From the IMG/VR virus record IMGVR_UViG_3300043399_000823, positions 1 through 43,077 of that record: a DNA stretch of 43,077 nucleotides; one strand, written 5' to 3'. Made by a program: the position numbers and the translations under genes. This document shows positions 1 through 7,726 of the stretch, piece by piece. The first letter of the stretch is position 1. Each line of letters starts with the position of its first letter. The notes beneath the pieces are model-generated. The model saw nothing but the letters and a program-made list of their open reading frames with translations, was not told where the DNA came from and searched no databases. This stretch comes from a virus.

Positions 1-639
1 CTGGCGCACGAGGAAGAACATCGGGACGAATCCTTGCGCCAGGACCTCGCGCGCCGCCTGCTGCTGGCCGCGGCGCTTGCCGGTCATCACCTCGGTCGTG
101 GCCCCGACGAACAGTCGCAGCCGCCGGCTGCGGCGCTTCAGGCCGCTTGCGGCGCGCACCCGCAGGCACCACAGCAGGACTCCGGGGCTGGTCTTCGCGC
201 GGAGGACGAACGCCTCCTTGCGGGCGGCCCGCATCTGCTCCGTCGTCACGCGGACGCCGCCGCGGGCCGATGCGCCGCGCCGTCCGCCCACGGCGTTGTA
301 GCCGGTCGGGAAGGCGAGGTAGCGCGAGCCCTTCGCGCGGATCGGCTTGGCCTCGTCGAACGCCTGCACCAGCTTCGGCGCGTTGCTGTAGACCAGCGCG
401 GACGGCCGGAAGGTGCGGGGCGCCACCCCGCGCATCGGGTAGACGGCCAGCCGCCATGCATTGGCGATGGCCCGCCCCCGGTCGCTGAAGCCTGCGCCGC
501 GGGCCTGCGCGCGCAGCCCGGCCTGGATCTCCCTGCCCGCCCTCTCGACGCCGCGCCGCATGGACGCGGCCACGTCGCGGACCTCGGCATCCATCGCGGC
601 GCGCAGGTTGCCGGTAACGGCGGCCCGCAGCAGTCCCAT
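1..639 (-). CDS. Minor tail/head-tail protein, N-terminal part (continues at 43077)
   Basis: The reading frame opens at the ATG at 639, overlapping the TGA of the frameshifted tail chaperone, and runs off the contig start after 213 codons. Across the circular join it continues in frame into 42951-42843, giving a protein of about 245 residues. The sequence is basic and begins MGLLRAAVTG. It has an early Arg/Ala helix, a segment GSRYLAFPTGYNAVGGRRG, and a C-terminal helix. It resembles phage proteins of the DUF6441 type found next to tape measure genes, but that family name is from memory. Its place between the gpG/gpGT chaperone and the tape measure is where lambda has no extra gene, which suggests a tail-assembly or minor tail role. 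The function is not established. Confidence 0.7.
   Translation of the reverse strand, partial: MGLLRAAVTGNLRAAMDAEVRDVAASMRRGVERAGREIQAGLRAQARGAGFSDRGRAIANAWRLAVYPMRGVAPRTFRPSALVYSNAPKLVQAFDEAKPIRAKGSRYLAFPTGYNAVGGRRGASARGGVRVTTEQMRAARKEAFVLRAKTSPGVLLWCLRVRAASGLKRRSRRLRLFVGATTEVMTGKRRGQQQAAREVLAQGFVPMFFLVRQ
11..136. repeat. Terminal overlap, left copy
   Basis: Bases 11-136 are identical to 42952-43077 (126 bp). This is the usual sign of a circular or circularly permuted genome assembled as a linear contig, because the coding frame of the gene running through it stays open across the join. Bases 1-10 differ from 42942-42951 at three positions, all consistent with coding variation rather than random sequence. 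Confidence 0.9.
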
Positions 640-1486
640 CACCCCTGCCCCCGCCTGCGCCGATCCGCCTCGTCCCACTCGCCGGCCGTGCGGGCCAGGA
701 TGCCGAAGGCGTCCACCACCCACGCCGCTTGATCGCCCACGCCGCCAGCGTCCGGCCAGTGCGAGACGCCGCCCATGCCGCCGCGGCACACGTCCCAGAG
801 CGCCACGAAGTCGGCGAAGCACCGCGGCACCACGAGCGCCGGGTTCTCCGGCCACGCCTCGTCGGCCACGAGCCAGTCGCCCCCGCCGTCCGGTCTCAGG
901 CCGCCTCGGTAGGCGTCTGGGTCTCGGGCGACGGCGAGGGCGCCGCGGAGTTTTTTTCCGCGGCCTGCGTCACGTTCATCATGCCGCTGGCGTGCCAGCC
1001 GATCGCCTCGACCTCGCGCTGCGGCAGCGCGTCCAGCAGCTCGTCGGGCACCGCGCCGCGCTCGCGGCGGAACTCGGGCAGCCCGTCGCCATCCCAGCCG
1101 CGCAGCGCATGGCGCGCGGCGACCCAGGGCAGCGTGCCGAGGTAGCGTTGCCGCGCCGCCAGCAGGGCCGCGTAGACCGGCACCGTGGCGCACGCGGCCT
1201 CGATGCTGGCAAGACGCACCTGCGCGGCCACGTCGTCCAGCGCGGCCTCTGCGGCGTCGATCGCGGCCACCAGCTCGTCGGCGTTGCCCGGCGAGACCTC
1301 GCGCACCGCGGCGCGCAGGGCCTCATACATCTGGGCCTCGACGGGATAGAAACCGCCCTCGCGCGCGAGGTCGGCGCGGAACGCCTGGCGCTCGCGGAAG
1401 GTCAGCGGCGCGATCAGGTAGCGGCGGCCGTCCGCGCCGGGCGGCTCGAACCACTCGGCGTCGCGCCGGGAGAATATGGCGTTCAA
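639..1486 (-). CDS. Frameshifted tail assembly chaperone (gpGT-like)
   Basis: This is the inferred -1 frameshift product of the gpG-like gene. Ribosomes slipping on A AAA AAC (950-956, read on the minus strand) leave the gpG frame after about 179 codons. They enter an open frame of 103 more codons ending at the TGA at 641-639. The extension is W- and D-rich (for example DWLVADEAWPENPALVV and FADFVALWDVC), like the T domain of lambda-type tail chaperones, which recruits tail tube protein to the tape measure. The stop overlaps the next start codon. The slippery heptamer is canonical and in the correct frame. The slip itself is inferred, not observed. Confidence 0.75.
896..1486 (-). CDS. Tail assembly chaperone (gpG-like)
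   Basis: A 196-aa protein lying between the tail tube gene and the tape measure region, the standard place of the lambda G/T pair. It begins MNAIFSRRDAEWFEPPGADG, has a long helical middle and a Pro/Ser/Thr-rich tail, and ends at 896. The start is a TTG at 1486, chosen because an AGAGG sits 8 bases upstream and the frame is open only from there. Near its 3' end it carries the slippery run described separately. Family chaperones coat the tape measure during tail assembly and are absent from the virion. The identification rests on position, size and the frameshift rather than on strong sequence recognition. Confidence 0.75.
   Translation of the reverse strand: MNAIFSRRDAEWFEPPGADGRRYLIAPLTFRERQAFRADLAREGGFYPVEAQMYEALRAAVREVSPGNADELVAAIDAAEAALDDVAAQVRLASIEAACATVPVYAALLAARQRYLGTLPWVAARHALRGWDGDGLPEFRRERGAVPDELLDALPQREVEAIGWHASGMMNVTQAAEKNSAAPSPSPETQTPTEAA
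950..956 (-). promoter_or_regulatory. -1 ribosomal frameshift slippery site
   Basis: On the minus strand the codons GAA AAA AAC contain the heptamer A AAA AAC in the X XXY YYZ register. Two flanking CCGCGG hexamers (one just before, one about 9 bases after the A run) could form a hairpin with the slippery bases in the loop. A very GC-rich tract follows and could act as the stimulator. Confidence 0.8.
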
Positions 1487-1582
1487 GGTGAAGCCTCTTG
1501 TCGGAGAGGTGGGTGGCGGGAGAGGCCGACACCTCCCCCGCCGTCGCGCGCGCGAACGCGCCCGGCTGTCGGGCCGGTCTGG

Positions 1583-2758
1583 TCAGAACTGCGCCAGGAA
1601 GACGCCAGCGTCGGCGCCGTCCGCGCTGAACGCGATGGCGTCCGCGCCCAGCCCGTCGCGGGCCGTGGGGTTGTTCTGGGTCTGCCGGATGCTCGGCATG
1701 GTCAGCAGGAAGCGATTGCCCGCCGTGCTGCCCACGATGACCATCAGCGGCACGTTCGTCCCGTTCTGGAAGGCCGAAAACCGCGTCGGCGAGAGAGTGG
1801 TGTTCATCAGCGGGTCCAGCGCGCCGGTGATCGCGCGCTCCACCGGCACCGCGGCGCCGTAGCCCTCGGTCGCCTCGGGGTCGTCGGGCAGGACGGTCGT
1901 CACGCCCGCGTCGACCGTCACGCTGCGGGTCTGCGCCGGGAGGCGGTTGAACTGCATCCGGCCCGCCACGAAGCGGGGCGGCGTGGCGCGGACGGTGCCG
2001 AGCGCGCCGGACGGCACGGCCTGCGCCGTGGGAGCGGACACGAGCTGGCCGCGCATCGTGAACACCAGGAAGCCGAGGCCGCCGGTGGTGAACTCGGCGC
2101 TCCACGACCCGAGGCAGCCGGTGAACCGCCACAGCAGCCCGTCCGCGTAGAAGTAGACGGTCGCCGTGCGGTAGCCCGATGCGCCCTCGTCCGAGGTGGG
2201 CGAGTAGCGGACGTTGATCGGGATGTTGTAGGTCGTCGTGCCGGTCGCGGCCGACGCGAGCGTGCTGCCGAGCGACGCCACGCGGCCCGTGGTGTAGTCC
2301 GTGATGCCGGTCGTCTCGGCCGGGCCGGTGAGGATGATCGGCATCCCGCGGTAAATCTGCGCCGTGGTGGACGCGGCGACCGCCAGCGTGACGGAGGTCG
2401 TGGTGCCGGCGGTGGCCGTGCCCGTCACCGCCGACGCCGTCACCGTCTCGACCATCGTGCAGGCGCGCATGAGCGTGCCCCACTCCGGGGCCGTGCCGGG
2501 CGTCGTGCCGGCGCCGGCGCCGCGCAGCGGCACGCGGATGCGGATGCTGGTCTGCAGCCCGCCGACGATCGGCGCGGACACGTCCAGCGAGCCGGTCAGC
2601 TCGGGGTTCTGCACCGCGTTCTGCTGGAAGGTCACTTCGCAGTCGCCGCCGATCCAGTCGCTGGACGCCGGGCTGCCCCCGATCGCGTCCGCGCCCGCCG
2701 TGGTCTCCACCTTCGCGGCCACGGCAGCAAACCGCATCCGCACGAGAGCAGTGCTCAT
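1583..2758 (-). CDS. Major tail tube protein
   Basis: A 391-aa protein starting MSTALVRMRFAAVAAKVETT with the ATG at 2758, preceded by a GA-rich ribosome site. The opening (small first strand, then a segment ending TGSLDVSAPIVGG) and the large amount of Gly, Thr and Ala match siphovirus tail tube proteins. So does the position two genes after the capsid and head-tail genes and just before the gpG-like chaperone. At 391 residues it is longer than simple tube proteins. The middle (roughly residues 105-150, rich in TASAVTGTATAGTTTSVT) looks like an extra Thr/Ala-rich Ig-like or surface insertion, and the N- and C-terminal parts supply the tube fold. Not seen: any enzyme motif. Confidence 0.75.
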   Translation of the reverse strand: MSTALVRMRFAAVAAKVETTAGADAIGGSPASSDWIGGDCEVTFQQNAVQNPELTGSLDVSAPIVGGLQTSIRIRVPLRGAGAGTTPGTAPEWGTLMRACTMVETVTASAVTGTATAGTTTSVTLAVAASTTAQIYRGMPIILTGPAETTGITDYTTGRVASLGSTLASAATGTTTYNIPINVRYSPTSDEGASGYRTATVYFYADGLLWRFTGCLGSWSAEFTTGGLGFLVFTMRGQLVSAPTAQAVPSGALGTVRATPPRFVAGRMQFNRLPAQTRSVTVDAGVTTVLPDDPEATEGYGAAVPVERAITGALDPLMNTTLSPTRFSAFQNGTNVPLMVIVGSTAGNRFLLTMPSIRQTQNNPTARDGLGADAIAFSADGADAGVFLAQF

Positions 2759-2810
2759 GCCTCAGTCTCCGAGTTGTGGGATGCGGCGCGGGGCCGCGGG
2801 AAGCGCGCGG

Positions 2811-3251
2811 CTAGGCCGCGTATGGGTTGCCCGAGGGCGCGACCGCCAGCACCGTGAACCGCGCCTCGAAGGCGCCGGCAGGCGTGTCGGAATCCTCGGC
2901 CAGCAGCATCTCGAAGGTCGCGCCGTCGCTCAGCGCGTCCACCACCCCGGCGCCGAGGTCGTGCCCCTGCATCGCAGCGACGACGCGCGCGTGAAGCTCC
3001 GACAGCGCCTGCTCCGCGGCCAGGTCCGTCCCGCCCATCGCGTGGCCCGTCACGGTCACGCCGATGCGCCAAAACGTTTCCCCGGGCGACTGCTCCTCGT
3101 CCGCCGTCATGTCGCCCGCGGCGACCACGACCAGCGGCAGCTCCGACAGGTCCGGCGGCGCGCGGCGAACCCGCTCCACCGTCACGCCGGTCAGCACGGC
3201 GGCCAGCCTGGCGTGCGCCGCGGCCGTCACCGCCTCGCGGATGGGCGTCAC
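2811..3251 (-). CDS. Tail terminator/completion protein candidate
   Basis: A 146-aa protein whose ATG at 3251 overlaps the stop of the preceding head-tail gene (ATGA). The sequence MTPIREAVTAAAHARLAAVL followed by ELPLVVVAAGDMTADE has the form of tail terminator (lambda gpU-like) proteins: an N-terminal helix followed by strands, with an acidic middle. The place in the operon, between the head-tail adaptor and the tail tube, fits this job: ending tube polymerisation and joining tail to head. Sequence similarity to a named family is not certain by eye. Confidence 0.55.
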   Translation of the reverse strand: MTPIREAVTAAAHARLAAVLTGVTVERVRRAPPDLSELPLVVVAAGDMTADEEQSPGETFWRIGVTVTGHAMGGTDLAAEQALSELHARVVAAMQGHDLGAGVVDALSDGATFEMLLAEDSDTPAGAFEARFTVLAVAPSGNPYAA

Positions 3252-3553
3252 GGCGCGCGGGCCAGCGTCAGGCGCCAGGACGCGCCGGTCGCGTCCTGCT
3301 GGACGGACTCGACGCGGTAGCGGTCGGCGCCGACTTCCAGGGTGTCGCCGCGCGCCGGGCGGAACCCGAGCGCGGCGGGAACCATCGCCTCCACCGCCGG
3401 CGCCACCGCGCCGCCCAGGCCGAGCGCCAGGTCTTCGGGGCGCGACACCACGACGCGCAGGGCGAGGCCGGGGCCTCCCTCGCGCGGCGTGTATCGCGCC
3501 TCGCAGCCCAGCACTGAGCGGGCCAGCGCAGAGGCTGCGGCGGCAAACACCAC
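3248..3553 (-). CDS. Head-tail joining protein candidate
   Basis: A 101-aa protein with a GTG start at 3553, one base from the stop of the decoration protein gene. It contains TPREGGPGLALRVVVSRPED, then GDTLEVGADRYRVESVQQDATGASWRLTLARAP. This C-terminal strand pattern (a value laid out as GDxxxxGxxxYxVxxxxxDxxGxxWxLxL) is typical of the small head-tail attachment proteins of the lambda gpFII type. The neighbours support a role in the connector between head and tail. Confidence 0.6.
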   Translation of the reverse strand: MVFAAAASALARSVLGCEARYTPREGGPGLALRVVVSRPEDLALGLGGAVAPAVEAMVPAALGFRPARGDTLEVGADRYRVESVQQDATGASWRLTLARAP

Positions 3554-3554
3554 G

Positions 3555-3896
3555 TCAGGCGGTGCCGTTCAGCCGCACGCGGACCACCGTCGCGGCGCTG
3601 GCCTTGGCCGCGACCGCGACGCCGATCTTCGTGTTGCTGGTGCTGGTCTTGGTGCACCGCTTCGCGGCGTCGTCCCAGTAGACCGCACCACCCACGGCGA
3701 TGTCCTGGCCGGACACCGCGCCCTCGGCCAGCAGGTCGTGGACGCCGCGGGTCTGCAGCGTGACGGTGGCCGCGTTCGCTGCTCCGGCGATCGCCACCCC
3801 GAACAGCGTGCCCACCAGGGCGCCGGAACCGCTTGCCACCTCGTAGGGCGCGGCGAGCGTGATGCGGTCATCGTCCTGAACGTAGTTCTTGGCCAT
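3555..3896 (-). CDS. Capsid decoration protein (DUF2190-like)
   Basis: A 113-aa protein starting MAKNYVQDDDRITLAAPYEV, with a GGAGG ribosome site 8 bases upstream of the ATG at 3896. The segment GALVGTLFGVAIAGAANAATVTLQTRGVHDL and the following AVYWDDAAKRCTKTSTSNTKIGVAVAAK match the DUF2190 type of capsid cement protein, small beta-rich trimers that stabilise expanded HK97-fold heads. It directly follows the capsid gene in transcription order, as expected. Confidence 0.85.
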   Translation of the reverse strand: MAKNYVQDDDRITLAAPYEVASGSGALVGTLFGVAIAGAANAATVTLQTRGVHDLLAEGAVSGQDIAVGGAVYWDDAAKRCTKTSTSNTKIGVAVAAKASAATVVRVRLNGTA

Positions 3897-3953
3897 CTTC
3901 GGCCTCCATCATGTCTGTGGCGGAGCGGGGCGGCCGGTGGCCGCCCCATCGGC

Positions 3954-5954
3954 TCAGGCGCCGGCGTTGAACTGACCGCCGCGCCAGTCGATGGCGCCGC
4001 AGGCGAAGTCCAGCCAGACATCGACGCTGACCGCGCCGTCCGTGCCGGGCGGGTTCGTGATGCGCGTCTGCGGCCCCTCGGCGCCAGAGAGGAAGCCGTA
4101 GACGTAGACGGGCGCGACCGCCGGGTCGGCGAACAGATACCAGTTGTTCCCGGTGATGTTCGCGTCGACGATCGGCTCGTAGGTGCCGCGGAACGGGTTC
4201 GTCGTGGCCGCCGTCGCCGGCACATACTGCGCCGACGTGAACTGCCACGCGATCGTCTCGTAGGCCGGGCCGGTCAGCAGGTAGCGGCCCGACAGGTTGA
4301 GCTTCAGCCCGTCCGGCGAGGTCCGGTTGCGCAGAGCCTGGCGCGCCGCGCCGAGGCTGGTCACGTCGATCGCGGCGCCCGAGGCCGAGCGGTTGCCGCG
4401 GCCGGTGGTGAACACCGCGCTGCCGTCCGCGAGGTTCGGGCCGGCACCGGAGCCGGTCGTCACCTGCGCGAAGGCCGTCGCGTTCTCGAAATCGAGGATG
4501 CGGCGACCGATCATGCCCGCGAAGTCGTTGAAGGCGCCGAGCTCGTCGTTGATCAGCATCTGCCGGGTTACGCGCACGCCACGGGCGTAGGTCGCCATCG
4601 TGATCTGCTCGCGGCCCTCGGAGATGGTGCCCAGCGTGATCTGGCCGCCCTCCGCCAGCGCCGACAGCGCGGGGAAATCGCCCACGCGGAGGAAGCTGTG
4701 CGGCCGGAAGTCGTTGAACGTCCGGCGCGCCATGAACATCCGATAAGTCGGCTCGGCCAGGGCGTAGTCGGACAGCAGCACCTTGTTCAGCGCGCTGGAC
4801 AGCAGCAGAGGGAAGTCGCTGGTCGAGTGGAAGGACCGCTCGGCCAGCGCCACGCGGTTGCGCGGCACGTCCCGCTCGCCGCGGGCCGCCAGCAGCTCGC
4901 GCGCCATGTCCGAGATGCGGACGCCGCTCCACTCGCGGTGGCGGTCGGTCTGCGGCTTGTAGGTGCTGCGGATCTGCACCGCCAGCGCGTCCGCCATGGC
5001 GTCGCGCAGCACCACCGGATCGTCGCCGGACGGCCCCATGCGGACGGTCTGCACCGGGCTGATGGCCGGCGCGGCGGCGCCGCCGCGGGCGCGCTCGGCC
5101 GCCACCTCGAAGGCGCGGGCGCGCACGGCGTCGACGGACAGGCCGCCGGTCATCGCCTCGGCGCGCAGCGACGCGCGCACCTCCTCGGGCAGCAGTGCGG
5201 CGGCGGCGGTCAGCACGCCGTCGATGCCGGCGAGGCGCGAACGCTCGGCGGCGATGGCCTCCTGGCGAACGGCCTCGATGTCAACGGCGGGCTGGGGAGC
5301 GGGCGCCTGCGCGCCCGGCTGGGTAACGGCTTCGGACATCCGAGCCTCCGGGTTGAGCGGCGCGACGCCGCGGGTTGAAGCTTCCGGCGTATCTGCCGCG
5401 CCGGCCGGGTCGGAACGCACCTGCGCGCCGGCGTCGGCCGGCACGGGCACAAGGGAAATCTCGTGCGGCACCCATCGCACCGCCTCGCGGACGCGCACGG
5501 GCTGCCGATCGCTCGGCGGGGTGTCCTTCCACTGGTCCACCCGGTAGCCGACGCTGATGTTCCGCAGGATGCCGGCCTGCACGTCGCGCACGATGGGCTG
5601 CACCTCGGGACGGTCGGAAAACCGCACCTTCGCGTGCCCCTTGCCCTTCTCGATCCACGCGCGCTCGACCACGCCGATCACGTCGGCGAGGCTCCACTGG
5701 CTGTGCGAGTTCAGGACCGGCGCGCCGGCGTTCAGGCGCGACAGATCGACCGCCGCGTCGGTGACGGCCAGCCGCTCCACCCACTTCTCGTTGGTCCACA
5801 CGTCGCGCCGCGTCACCTCGGCGCCCGTGGTCCACACCAGCTCGACGGTGCGGGAATCGGCGTCAAAGGTGGTCGGCTCGAATGCCGCCAGGCGCTGAAA
5901 CAGCGTGTCGGGCTCGCGCCGGGTCTCCGGCGCGTCAGTTGTCTCTGCGTCCAT
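3954..5954 (-). CDS. Prohead protease-major capsid protein fusion
   Basis: A 666-aa protein with an AGGAG site 6 bases before the ATG at 5954. Residues 1-150 look like a prohead protease domain (ERLAVTDAAVDLSRLNAGAPVLNSH, GHAKVRFSDRPEVQPIVRDVQAG, and HEISLVPVPADAGA). The stretch 150-290 is an Ala/Glu-rich helical region like a scaffold delta domain. The rest carries capsid features, including a long helix region and TYARGVRVTRQMLINDELGAF, DFENATAF and NWYLFADPAVAPVYVYGFLSG. In family terms it is one polyprotein supplying protease, scaffold and capsid shell, cleaved during maturation. His in LNSH and Ser in ISLVPVPAD are plausible catalytic residues, inferred by family pattern. It lies between the portal and the decoration gene. 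Confidence 0.85.
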   Translation of the reverse strand: MDAETTDAPETRREPDTLFQRLAAFEPTTFDADSRTVELVWTTGAEVTRRDVWTNEKWVERLAVTDAAVDLSRLNAGAPVLNSHSQWSLADVIGVVERAWIEKGKGHAKVRFSDRPEVQPIVRDVQAGILRNISVGYRVDQWKDTPPSDRQPVRVREAVRWVPHEISLVPVPADAGAQVRSDPAGAADTPEASTRGVAPLNPEARMSEAVTQPGAQAPAPQPAVDIEAVRQEAIAAERSRLAGIDGVLTAAAALLPEEVRASLRAEAMTGGLSVDAVRARAFEVAAERARGGAAAPAISPVQTVRMGPSGDDPVVLRDAMADALAVQIRSTYKPQTDRHREWSGVRISDMARELLAARGERDVPRNRVALAERSFHSTSDFPLLLSSALNKVLLSDYALAEPTYRMFMARRTFNDFRPHSFLRVGDFPALSALAEGGQITLGTISEGREQITMATYARGVRVTRQMLINDELGAFNDFAGMIGRRILDFENATAFAQVTTGSGAGPNLADGSAVFTTGRGNRSASGAAIDVTSLGAARQALRNRTSPDGLKLNLSGRYLLTGPAYETIAWQFTSAQYVPATAATTNPFRGTYEPIVDANITGNNWYLFADPAVAPVYVYGFLSGAEGPQTRITNPPGTDGAVSVDVWLDFACGAIDWRGGQFNAGA

Positions 5955-5963
5955 GGGGAACTC

Positions 5964-7484
5964 CTACTCGGCCGGCGCCGGCTCCGTGGGCTGCGGGGCC
6001 TGCGGCATGGCCGCCCCCGTCGCCGCGATCTCGACCGCCGCCACCTGCGCCGCGTCGTGCGCCGTGCCGCTCTTGGCGAGCCGGCGCGGGTCGCTGTCGA
6101 CCACCACGCCCGCCGCGTCCCGCATCGCGTCGGCCTCGGCGATCTTCGCTATGACCTCCGCATAGGACCACCCGAGCATCGCCGCCGCGTCCTGCGGCGA
6201 AAGCAGCCCGGCGCGGATCTGCATGATGATCGCCGTGATGTCCTTCAGCGGGTCCACCACCTCGGGCGCCTCGGGCGTGTGCGTGAAGCCGCCGCCGACG
6301 CGCCACAGGCCCGCCATCGCGCCGGCCCGGTCGAACGCCTCGGCCACCGGCGCGCAGAGCTGCGGCAGGAGGATCGTCCACTGCACCTGGCCGTTCAACG
6401 CGCGAAACTCGATCTTGCCCGCCCGCAGGCTGCTGTAGTTGGCGCCGGTCAGGTCGCCCGAAACCTGGTCGTAGGTCAGGCCGCCGCCTACCGCCGCCCG
6501 CTCCAGCGCGCGGCGCGCGAATTGAAGGTGCGAGCCGCCGCCGGACGGGTTCACCACCTCGATCTCGCCCGCGCCCTTCCGGTAGATGATCATGCCGGGC
6601 TCGAACGTCTCGATCACGTTGCCGGCCGCGTCAGTGACGCGACCCTCGGCGGGCGTCAGCGTCTCCTCGCCGTTGTCGGTCACGATGGCCGACATGCACG
6701 CCTCGATCTTGGCCTTCATCAGAAGCGCGGCCTCGTAGTCCGAGAGGTCGCGCAGCACCGGCAGCACCGGCGTCAGCCACGAGATGCCGCGGACCTGGCC
6801 GGGCCGCTCCTGGCGGTAGACGTGCAACACGAACTCGGCCGGCACGCGCACGGACGGGCTCTGCGAGAGCGACGGCAGCAGCGGCCACGTCTCGCCCGGG
6901 TGCCGCGGCAGCAGCCAGTAGGCCACCGGACGCCCGCGCTCGGGGTCGATCTCGACGCCCTGCATGACCGCCGCGCCGTCGAAGATGCCCGTCTTCAGCC
7001 GGTCGAGGTGGTCTGCCTCCAGCACCTGCAGCGTCAGCCCCACGGGGTTCCGCTCGGTCGGCGGCCCGGGGATCAGCCTCACGATGGCCTCGCCGTCCGT
7101 CACGACCGCGCGCATCACCAGCGCCTCGATCGCGGCCAGCGTCTTCTTGCCCTCGGCGTCGCAGGCCGTGGTTGCGGCCCAGCGGCGCCAGGCCGCGTCG
7201 CGCGCGGCGTCGTCCCACGCGCAGGTGACGCCGGTCCCCACCGCGTTCGCGGCCCAGATGTCCACCATGCGCCGGGCGAAGGCGTCGTTGCGCACCGCGT
7301 CGCGGGCGTTCCACGCCGCGCGCTGGGCGCCGGCCGTGACCTCGCCGTTCGCGCTGCTGCCGCCCGCCATGCCTGCGGACTGCCGAAACCGGGTGTCCTG
7401 CGCCGTCTGATAGACGCGGAGCCCCGTCATGCGGGCGATGCGCGCCGCGGCCCGCTGCCGCCATGTCATCCGGGCCGCCATCAC
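5964..7484 (-). CDS. Portal protein (lambda gpB family)
   Basis: A 506-aa protein whose ATG at 7484 overlaps the end of the gpW-like gene. Characteristic pieces are ARDAVRNDAFARRMVDIWAANAVGTG near the N-terminus, VLEADHLDRLKTGIFDGAAVMQGVEIDPERGRPVAYWLLPRHPG in the middle, and QVSGDLTGANYSSLRAGKIEFR. That last stretch is a well-known stretch in lambda-type portals. The dodecameric portal occupies one capsid vertex, is the docking site of the terminase and the channel for DNA. Length and gene order (terminase, gpW, portal, protease/capsid) fit well. The C-terminus is Pro/Ala-rich. Confidence 0.92.
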   Translation of the reverse strand: MMAARMTWRQRAAARIARMTGLRVYQTAQDTRFRQSAGMAGGSSANGEVTAGAQRAAWNARDAVRNDAFARRMVDIWAANAVGTGVTCAWDDAARDAAWRRWAATTACDAEGKKTLAAIEALVMRAVVTDGEAIVRLIPGPPTERNPVGLTLQVLEADHLDRLKTGIFDGAAVMQGVEIDPERGRPVAYWLLPRHPGETWPLLPSLSQSPSVRVPAEFVLHVYRQERPGQVRGISWLTPVLPVLRDLSDYEAALLMKAKIEACMSAIVTDNGEETLTPAEGRVTDAAGNVIETFEPGMIIYRKGAGEIEVVNPSGGGSHLQFARRALERAAVGGGLTYDQVSGDLTGANYSSLRAGKIEFRALNGQVQWTILLPQLCAPVAEAFDRAGAMAGLWRVGGGFTHTPEAPEVVDPLKDITAIIMQIRAGLLSPQDAAAMLGWSYAEVIAKIAEADAMRDAAGVVVDSDPRRLAKSGTAHDAAQVAAVEIAATGAAMPQAPQPTEPAPAE

Positions 7485-7717
7485 CAGCCCCGGTTGAACG
7501 CGGCGCGCGTCACGGACGGCCGGCGGGACGCCGCCGACTGCGACGCGGAGAACATCGTCTCGATCGCGCGCTCCATCTCGGCCTGCGTCCGATAGACCAC
7601 CTCACGGCCGTCGCTGAAGCGCACACGCTGGATGCCAGACGCGTAGGCCGTCGCCAGCTCGCGCGCGTCGCTCCCCGCGGCCTCGGCCCGAGCCCATGCT
7701 AGAACGGCTGCGTCCAC
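7481..7717 (-). CDS. gpW-like head-tail connector
   Basis: A 78-aa protein with a GTG start at 7717 and an AGGAGA site 5 bases upstream. After an Ala-rich first helix it has YASGIQRVRFSDGREVVYRTQAEMERAIETMF. That is the gpW pattern: a short beta hairpin (V-R-F-x-D-G-R-x-V-x-Y) followed by a helix. Lambda gpW is 68 residues and plugs the portal after packaging. It lies between terminase and portal, exactly as in lambda. Confidence 0.85.
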   Translation of the reverse strand: MDAAVLAWARAEAAGSDARELATAYASGIQRVRFSDGREVVYRTQAEMERAIETMFSASQSAASRRPSVTRAAFNRGW

Positions 7718-7726
7718 GGAAATCTC

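Noticed and set aside
461-2857. Long plus-strand open frame of 798 codons
   Set aside because: Arg/Ala/Pro/Gly-rich shadow of GC-rich minus-strand genes (tail tube, gpG); no start site and no protein-like pattern.
3342-7595. Long plus-strand frames opposite the capsid and portal genes
   Set aside because: Arg/His/Val-rich antisense shadows that follow the third-codon GC bias of the capsid and portal genes.
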